A stretch of 64,000 nt of DNA from positions 1 through 64,000 of the forward strand of contig JAIXMO010000023.1 of assembly GCA_025677825.1 (NCBI GenBank), given 5' to 3'. The notes below the pieces were generated by a model. That model worked only from the letters and a program-made list of their open reading frames with translations, did no database searches and was not told the DNA's origin. The DNA comes from Helicostylum pulchrum (Eukaryota; Mucoromycota; Mucoromycetes; Mucorales; Mucoraceae). Below are positions 56,653 through 64,000 of the stretch, piece by piece (positions within the stretch are counted from its first letter, which is position 1; each line of letters begins with the position of its first letter). Position numbers and translations under genes: made by a program.

Positions 56653-57904
56653 TTACTTTCCACCACCAAGGTATCTTTTTCGTGCCTGTGTATTTGTTAG
56701 AATTATCCTTACCAAAAAAGAAACCAAAATATATAACAATAACAATAACAATAGTAATTAAAATTACAAGAGAAAAAAAAAAAGTCAACTTACTGCATCA
56801 ATCGTTCTAGTTCTATATGATCCATCATTACCGCCTACATCCCTTTTGGCTGTTGATCCAATACCTGCTGATTGACCATAGCTTTCGGCTTTCACTGGGT
56901 CTAATATACCAGTACCATCTTTTCCTAACCCTTCTCCCTTTTTCCAACCCATTTGCGCCAACATACGTGCACCTTTATTATCATCTGAAATAGGTGTATA
57001 CAAAGACGCTTTAGGAAGCGCATGACTATATTATACATGTTAGTAATCACACATTTTTTTTTACGTATAAATAGTGAATACTTGCAGTTCACGAGAAACT
57101 TGTCTTGGTGGTGAAGAGGGAGGTGATAAGACTGGTTTTTCTGGTTGTCCATAAGCTAATCTTCTTTCAGCAGCTCTATTACGATACTACAATTTGTTAT
57201 ATTAGCATTTTCCCTTATTTTCTTTCCTTTTCTTGTCTGCATTTATTTTTAACCTCTACAGCTTGTTCTTCCTTCTTCTTTTCATCCTGCGACTTTAAAA
57301 AGTTCAACTTTAATGTAGCCTTGCTGACAGCGACAGGATCTTTGAGGTTATTCTAATAAGGGTATATACTTTTTTCTTTAAACGTCTGTTATAATTTTTA
57401 AAAGAAAAAAAAAACTTTGTTTCTGATTTTTTTGTTGTTTACTTTATGCAAGTCTGATAACTCTATATGTCTCAATAAATCCACTTTGGCTTTGAATTTA
57501 CGTTGACATAAAAGACAAGTTAAAGCAGACAGGTCCGCAAAGTCGTTTTTCGCTTCGGCTTTTTCTACATCGGACTTGTCATCTTGCTTTAATTCTTCCT
57601 TTTTCTTATTCCATTTTAATAATTGACTATGAATCTACACAACAAAGAAGAAAAAAAAAGTTAATAAAAGGGGGTCTTTATGCATTTAACAAAGAGTAAC
57701 CAAATATACCTTTTTAGTTGCAATAGGCGTTACACTTTCATTAGCAGGTCGTTTACGTTTACGGTCATCTAAATTAGGTATAGACCCTATGGTTGTTTTA
57801 TCATCTTGTTTTGTTAGCTTAGAAGGCGTACTGCTATCGACAGTCTCTATTTTAGACTTGATAACAAACTTAAAAGCTGGTTTTTGTGGTTGTTGATTAA
57901 ACAT
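56653..57904 (-). CDS. RBM5/RBM10-like G-patch and C2H2 zinc-finger splicing protein
   Basis: Starts MFNQQPQKPAFKFVIKSKIE at 57904 (exon 1 to 57710, exon 2 57634-57443, further exons to the stop at 56653). In order: a C2H2 finger CLLCQRKFKAKVDLLRHIEL then SDLH, a linker RNRAAERRLAYGQPEKP typical of RBM5/10, then a G-patch KGARMLAQMGWKKGEGLGKD with GTGILDPVKAESYGQ and AGIGS. The last exon encodes ARKRYLGGGK. RBM5/10 act in early spliceosomes; a G-patch normally recruits a DEAH helicase. RRM and OCRE domains of the animal proteins are absent, so this is the short fungal form. One donor (GTTAAA near 57260) is non-optimal. Confidence 0.82.
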
Positions 57905-58052
57905 TTACTAAATAGAAAGAAGAAAACAATAAAGAGATTTTTTTTCCTCTGCAATAATAATAAAAAAAAAAGACAGTAGTCACGAACATTACAAAACACT
58001 TTATAGCTATTTTTTGATTTCTTTTTGTTGTCGTCCTTTTTTTCTTCGCAAA

Positions 58053-60552
58053 ATGAATGATAACGTATTTGAAGAGTTTGCAAAAATTCTAAAGTCTTAT
58101 TCCTGTACAACTGATGCATCTGATGTTGCTAAACAATACAGTGAAAAGACTTGGTTTGAGAAAAGGTAAAAAGAACAAAAAAAAAACACTCAAAATAATA
58201 GACAAAAAGTTGACCTTCTTTTTTTTTGTTGCTCTAGCAAACCAAGTGATTTCATGTTTTGTGAAAATAAGACGTGGGAATTAATATACAATTTAACAAA
58301 GTGAGCTCCCTTTTTTATACATGTATATAAACCAACTTAAAAAAAAACCTTTTCTTATATAGTGTTCATAACCGTTCCGAATTAGAAAAATATACTGTAA
58401 GTGTTTTTACCACTGCGTCAACGCATATACACGCCACTAAAATAATAATAATATTATTAGACTATTCGAGAATGGGTATCAAAAATACCAATAGATACCA
58501 ACCTGCTTGATAAAGTTCGTGAATTAGAAACCATTAATCAAGAATTAGACGAAGAATTCAGTGTGTTGCTTCGAAGGAATAGAATGTTGCGACCTCATAA
58601 AGACGAAAGACCAAAGAAGATTAGACGTATTAGTAACCCAATGGAACCTTTATATAGAGAGCGATTTCAACAATTAAGAGATGGTCAACTCGAACCTGTC
58701 TGCGGCAACACAACACTTGATTATGTATATAATGAGTACATAAAATTTAATCGATCTGCACTTGGTAAAAATAATAATTATAACAACATATATTTAAGCT
58801 GACGTGTAAAAAAAAAAAAAAAAAAAAAATAGAGAAAAAGAATCTACTTGAAATCAATATAAAAGAACGTTCAACTTGGAAAGATTGTGTTAAATATATG
58901 TGCAACGATGATAATTTGGGAGAAAACGGAAAAGCCTTGTTTTATGCACTTTGTGGAAACATTACAGATTTATGTGAATTAACGGGCAAAACATGGGAAG
59001 ATATCATGTGGACTTATTTAAATGGAAAAGTTGAACAAGCTTTAGATAACAATACAACACGACACATCAATAATACTGTATTGGACGATAAAGATATTAT
59101 TGAATTAGCATTGGAAAAGGATGATATTATGGATAGAGATGATCCACGTATCTTATTTCATCAAATACAAATCGCTATTCTTTCTAATACCATACCAGAT
59201 CTCATGCAACGTTTTCATCAAGGATTTGTTAAAAATGTTTGGGATCCAAAGTTATCTGTAAGTAAAAATCACTATGCTCAGGTTCTGAGGTTTGTTTCTA
59301 CCTTGATCTTATTTGGAAGAGAGTATCTGGGTTGGGCTGAAGATCCTCAGTCTACTGCTATTTTAACATCCTATGCCGAATTAAATGCACAACCAAGTAC
59401 CTTCAGACCTGTTGTTATTGCATCCTATGCTGCTAAATTAGCACCCAAAGATCAAATCCGCGTCTTTTCTGAATTTCTTGAAAGTAAGTCTATACAACAT
59501 AACTTATACTATGTATATATATATATATGTATATACTAATCTACAACAGACTTTGATGGTGATACCCAAGAATGTGAAATTATTTGTAAACTTGGAAAAG
59601 AACTTGGACTGGATATGCGCAACATTTTGATAACCACCAGTAAAAATATAATGACCAAAGCCTTTAAACAAACCTTACCCTTTAGTACAACATTTGAAGT
59701 CATACCAACACAACCGAATGATAACCAATACGATATATTCTTTTCTTCTATCCAATGGTTGTTATTAGATAAAAGCCTTTGTTTAAACGTAATCAAGTCA
59801 GCAAATGAAGCCATCCTTCATTTTTTCACTTTTCGCAAAATATATTTGGTTGAACGTATGATTGATATCGTGCCTGAATGGGTATATGAACAATTGGCTT
59901 TGGATCGCAAGTTGGATGATCAGGCTATTATTGAATTTGATTTGAATAGAAAAGTGATGCTTTTATTTACAAACTATCATGAATGGCAGACATTACTTGA
60001 ATCCAAACCAAAAGATTCGTAAGTATGACATATATAAGAGCAGGAAAAAACCAAAAAAAAGTAACCAATATGATTTATAGTGGTTCGGTTGATGATCTTA
60101 AAGCTATTTATGATTGGCGAGATGAATTGGAAAGAAAAACATTAAAACTGGAAGATCGTATGTTGGATGTACTGGAAGGCGATTGGTTAAGAGAAGGTAA
60201 AAGAGAAAGAAAAAAAGCACGCGTATAATAAACTAATTCAAATATATATAATAGCCTCAGTCCTAAAAGACCCTTCTTCTAGTGTAGCGATTAGACAATT
60301 ATATATCCCCGAGATTCTTATTCGTTACCATAATCTCTTATATTCAACTGCAAGCATTATATCAGCGTAAGTTATATACATATATACTCTATTTTTATAG
60401 TCTAACACATTATGATATACCATAGAAATGAAAACCGAAGTTCAGGCCTTGTAAACTACGTAACAAACGAACATAAAGAATTATTTGATGATATTACAGG
60501 CTCAAAGAGTTGGGACAAAGTTATTCAAGAATTTAGTAAATCACTTTTTTAA
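58053..60552 (+). CDS. NUP84: Nuclear pore Y-complex nucleoporin Nup84/Nup107
   Basis: Nine exons (58053-58165, 58238-58300, 58363-58396, 58461-58764, 58833-59483, 59550-60018, 60081-60196, 60255-60366, 60426-60552) close to 662 residues. The all-helical protein contains LYRERFQQLRDGQLEPV, ALFYALCGNITDLCELTGKT then WEDIMWTYLNGKVEQ, and the C-terminal VYEQLALDRKLDDQAI typical of Nup84/Nup107. It is a structural part of the Y-shaped (Nup107-160) scaffold complex. Exon 3 is just 34 nt and exon 2 63 nt. Its stop lies 10 bp from the stop of the convergent quinone reductase gene. Confidence 0.9.
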
Positions 60553-60562
60553 AATAAATTTT

Positions 60563-61399
60563 TTATTTCTTTGATTCCTCAGCATCAAATGCGTTCTTTC
60601 CTCTAACATAAGCTCTAATCGTATTACCAAATTGTTGACCTTGGATATGAGCAACTTGCAATTCTTTTACACTGGGTTGTCTTGACCCGTCACCGCCAGC
60701 AACCGTACCAGCTCCGTATGCAGAACCACCCACAATCTCGGTATTGTCGTTTAATTGCGCAGGGAAACCAAGTGGGACATAAGTCATACCTTGATGTGTG
60801 AAAAATGGAATTGTTGTAAGCGCTGTCGTCTCTTGTCCACCGTGTTGAGATCCAGTACTAAAGAATGTGCCGGCAAATTTACCGTGTAAAGTTCCTTTAG
60901 CGAATGCAGCTCCAGTACCATCCAAGAGTCTATACACATAAAAAAAGAAAGAAAGAGTGAGCTGAGTATTTTATTTGATGTAGAACGTGCGTAGTGTTAC
61001 GTTTTAACTTGACCGGGCATAGAACCAAATCTAAATAATTATATGCTTTAATAAAAAAAAAAAGAGTAGTCCGTAATAATAACTTATAAAATACCTGGTG
61101 GGGAAGCCAAAAAGAATACCGTCAGCATCATTTAATTGTTCAGGTGTAATAATAGGTAAATCAGGCTTAGGAGGAGCATTGATTCTCTTCAAGACGCTAT
61201 CAGGTAATGTTTCTTGTACTATGAATGCAGTTAGATAAAACAGATAAGCAAAATCCGCGTGTTTTATTATTAACTTACCTTGAAACATTTTTGTTGTAAC
61301 ACCTGTGGACTCTAAACCTTTTTGAACTTCAACAGCCAACTTATGTACATGATGGTACACCGTGTAGATCACGACATAAACTTTAGCGGGTGCAGACAT
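60563..61399 (-). CDS. WrbA-type NAD(P)H:quinone oxidoreductase (type IV)
   Basis: Four exons (61399-61279, 61218-61095, 61030-61001, 60929-60563) close to 213 residues. MSAPAKVYVVIYTVYHHVHK has the FMN phosphate loop (IYTVYHHVHKLA), then ADGILFGFPTRFGSMPGQ, FAGTFFSTGSQHGGQETTAL and GGSAYGAGTVAGGDGSRQPS, the standard WrbA/Pst2 (flavodoxin-like) blocks. It reduces quinones by two electrons and protects against oxidative stress, often at the membrane (eisosomes). Exon 3 is only 30 nt. Overlap or read-through with NUP84 transcripts is likely because their stops are 10 bp apart. Confidence 0.94.
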
Positions 61400-62072
61400 T
61401 TTTTTTAAATCTATTATTACGAATATACGATTAAAGGAAAAAGATAAAATTAATAATTCGAATGTCTTTATAGTTGTTCTGCTTATTTGTTTTTTTAATG
61501 CATTACTCATATGTTTGTAAGATTACGGTCACGCTGAGTAGTGGATTCATAATTTAGAGTTTTACACACAAAATTTTATTTTTGTGACACAAAAAAAAAG
61601 CACTTTTTTTTGTCACTCATACGCTTTGGTCTTTTAAAAAAATAACATGGCGTTATATTACTTTGTGTCTCACTGACACAAAAACATGTACACATTCTGA
61701 TACTTCTGTTTTATATTTTTTGACAGAATTGATACATTCTTGTGCTCAATCGTTAAAAACTTTGTCTTTTCTTTCATTTTTTCAAAAAGTATACTCCACC
61801 TACCCTATACCGTTTAGGTCCCCTTTTTTCTTTTCAACTCCTAAAAAAAAACCTTTTTTTAAATCTCCTACTTTGGTGAAACTTGGAAGATCCAAAGTTC
61901 TCAATTGGAAATAGAATTCGAAGAGGCACAAACGAAATTAAAAAAAAAAAGAAGGGAATAATCTTATTATTATTTATTATAGTACAGATATTGGTAAAAA
62001 AAAAAGAAAGCGAGAAGAAAAAAAAGGGAAAATTAAGTAAAAGTAAAGAAGATGGTATGTTTTTTTTTCTCT
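61400..62072. other. Intergenic region with a short hairpin
   Basis: Holds the promoter side of the WrbA gene and the 3' side of the UNC93-like gene. GTGACACAAAAAAAAAG (61584-61600) pairs with CTTTTTTTTGTCAC (61603-61616). No gene is supported; plus-strand frames here are Lys/Ser-rich low complexity. Confidence 0.5.
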
Positions 62073-63562
62073 TTAAGAAGATTCAGAGAGAGCATAGTTC
62101 TTTTCATGCTCATATTTAAGGCTTTTGTGACCTTCTTCAATAGTCTCGACTTGACCACCAACCAAGACTTCAGGGTTATGACCATCAATCAAGTTATCGA
62201 CATGCTCAACAGTAACATCAGAGACCTTGAAACAGACGATATAAGTCAAGAGAAGACCAACACCTTCAATAGCAAAGTTAATATAAACTTGAGTCATGAA
62301 AGGAGTATGAATGGCATCAACTTGAGAAGAGACAGCAGAGAAAGCGTTTTGAATGGTCTTATAGAAACCACCATATCTAGCGGCACGTTCAGTATCGTTG
62401 GTCATTGTACCGAGCAACCAATAGACGAAACCTTGATAGATGGCATCAACGAAACCAAAGACACTGTAGAGGATGATATAACCAGCATATTCAGGAGAGT
62501 AAATATCTTCTTGAACGAATCCTTCAGCCTTGACACTTTCAAAAGTGAATTTCTTTTGAACAAAGATACAACCGATCCAAGAGGCACACAAGAGAGCCAA
62601 GATGAAGGTATTACCGAGAATAGCACGAGATTTACGGTTACCAAGTCTAGACCAATCGAGCAACCAACCAAAAACACCAGCACCAAGAATTTGACAAAGC
62701 CAGTACAACAAGTTGTTTAAAGAACGAGCACGAAGACTGAAGAATCCACCACCGTTATAGACTTGGAATTGATAGGTATAGAACCAGTTTGAACCAGCAA
62801 ACAAGGGAATCAAACAAATCATCTTCCAATCGAGGAATAAACGGAAAATCTCAACGGCTTCACGCTTCCAGTTAGAGAACTTGTGAAGTGATACAGGTGA
62901 TCCATTAGCACGGATAACTTTATGAGCGGGTAAAAGAGCTAAAGAAAGGAAAGCACCGAAACCCATAATACACATGAAACCAATATAGGTACCAATCTTG
63001 ACAGTGTTCTCACCAGATCCGCTGGAGAAGTTGTTACCGAGAGGAATGGCGGCACCAACAGTAGCACCCAAGTTGAAGACCATCCAGAAAATAGAGAAAG
63101 CCTTACCCTTATCTTTTTCATCGGGGTAGGACATCATAATACCAGCTTGGGCGGTCCAAAGGAAACCGGCACCAATACCAAGAATTGCACCGGTAGCGAT
63201 AGTGAAAGCTGGGCTAGTAGTAAGGTAAGACCCAACGTAAAGAACATAGGCAAGAGAAGCAGGAACAAGAATACGATGACCAAAGATGTTGAAACTATAA
63301 ATAAAAAAAAAAGTCAGTAAATAAAATTGAATAATTAAAATTTAATGTAATGTACATACACAGGGGCACCAATTAAAGAACAGATAGTGAAAGTAACAGC
63401 TAAAGCAGTGTTTGCATCATTGGTAGTTTTGGGATCAGATTGACCAGCACCACCCATACCGTTCAAGGCATTGAACATACCAGGACAACAGAAACAGATG
63501 AAACCGACCAAGAAGACTTGAAAGTTTGGATCATTATAACGGAAAGGTAATTTAAATCCCAT
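62073..63562 (-). CDS. UNC93-like major facilitator superfamily membrane protein
   Basis: Two exons (63562-63360 and 63294-62073) close to 474 residues. It starts MGFKLPFRYNDPNFQVFLVG and has FICFCCPGMFNALNGMGGAG, AILGIGAGFLWTAQAGIMMS then YPDEKDKGKAFSIFWMVFNLG, and RAARYGGFYKTIQNAFSAVS, all characteristic of fungal UNC93-like proteins (S. pombe C922.05c type). About twelve membrane helices are expected. Whether it transports a solute or regulates a channel is unknown. Codon use is strongly biased, as in SEC61A, which gives an open antisense frame over 200 codons. Confidence 0.92.
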
Positions 63563-64000
63563 TTATATATTTATACAGAAAAGAAAAAGGATATATAAGA
63601 AAGAAAAAGATATAATGAAGAGAAATAAAATATAAAAAAATAGAAAACCATTTTATACTTTTGATCAAAAAATAACGGAGTTGATTTCTTGATTTTTTGG
63701 GAAAGGGTCCTTTTCCCGTTGTAACACAAGACAATTTGTAAAGTTTCAAAATTCCTTTTTATATTGAATTCCCACGAAGATATAAAAGAAAGGGTGAATG
63801 ATCATTACGTTATTCGTTGAGGGTCCAATCCAACCCTGAAGTACAGAAAGAACCCTGATAATTCCCTTTTTTTTTTTCATTCTTTTTTTTATTTATTTTT
63901 TACTGCAAAATAAAAAATAATGATAATGGTAATAAAAAAAGATGTAGTATAAAATAAGTACATTTTTGATTCCCATGGAATGATATTGATTGGTTTAAAA
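63563..64000. other. Upstream region of the UNC93-like gene to window edge
   Basis: Purine-rich tract (GAAAAAG-type on the plus strand, so a CT-rich tract on the gene's strand) directly before the ATG, then AT-rich sequence. No gene is supported up to the window end. Confidence 0.5.

Noticed and set aside
62052..62720. 222-codon plus-strand frame over the UNC93-like gene
   Set aside because: Antisense shadow of a well-conserved, codon-biased membrane protein; no independent start context or homology.

Overview
This is an AT-rich, intron-containing nuclear window from a fungus. The most likely source is an early-diverging fungus of the Mucoromycota (Mucorales-like). Evidence: short GT-AG introns (about 50-160 nt) with TAG/CAG acceptors, tightly packed genes on both strands, MTD1, SEC61 alpha, gamma-tubulin and PPR proteins of fungal type, Fanzor-like and IS630/Tc1-like elements, and long A/T homopolymers. 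Species is inferred, not proven. I joined exons by reading splice sites and checking phase; boundaries are good to about 1-2 nt where phase closes.

Layout. 1-5.2 kb: a mobile-element region with a large Fanzor-type (eukaryotic TnpB-like, RuvC nuclease) gene in two exons, a leader ORF cut off by an in-frame TGA, and a second RuvC-III/zinc exon downstream. 6.2-13.8 kb (minus): GNA1, BUD32, gamma-tubulin, MTD1 and a double-hotdog acyl-CoA thioesterase. 14.7-16.7 kb (plus): a short coronin with an acidic WDD tail. 17.3-23.1 kb (minus): an unrecognised protein and the meiotic helicase HFM1/MER3. 23.7 kb (plus): a PP1 glycogen-targeting subunit. 25.2-30.1 kb (minus): a secreted, GPI-type protein, SEC61 alpha and a DUF2408 protein.

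30.1-39.9 kb is a gene-poor, repeat-rich island: a decayed element that may be another Fanzor relic, two direct copies of a hairpin-bearing repeat that bracket a methyltransferase gene and a degenerate IS630/Tc1 transposase, a frameshifted PD-(D/E)XK-like gene, dispersed repeats and a tRNA-Ala(UGC). 40.7-47.2 kb (plus): PSO2/SNM1, a bHLH factor and a large PPR protein. 47.2-51.6 kb is a second repeat island, with a long inverted-repeat element and a truncated ZIP transporter next to a dispersed repeat. 51.7-63.6 kb: succinyl-CoA ligase beta, RRP15, an SLC35C2-like transporter with a 7-nt microexon, an RBM5/10-like G-patch protein, NUP84/NUP107, a WrbA-type quinone reductase (convergent with NUP84, 10 bp between stops) and an UNC93-like membrane protein.

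The genes are housekeeping functions without an operon-like theme (cell wall precursor supply, tRNA t6A, microtubules, folate, ER translocation, mitochondria, ribosome and pore assembly). The novel biology is in the mobile islands, above all the Fanzor locus at 0.98-5.1 kb.
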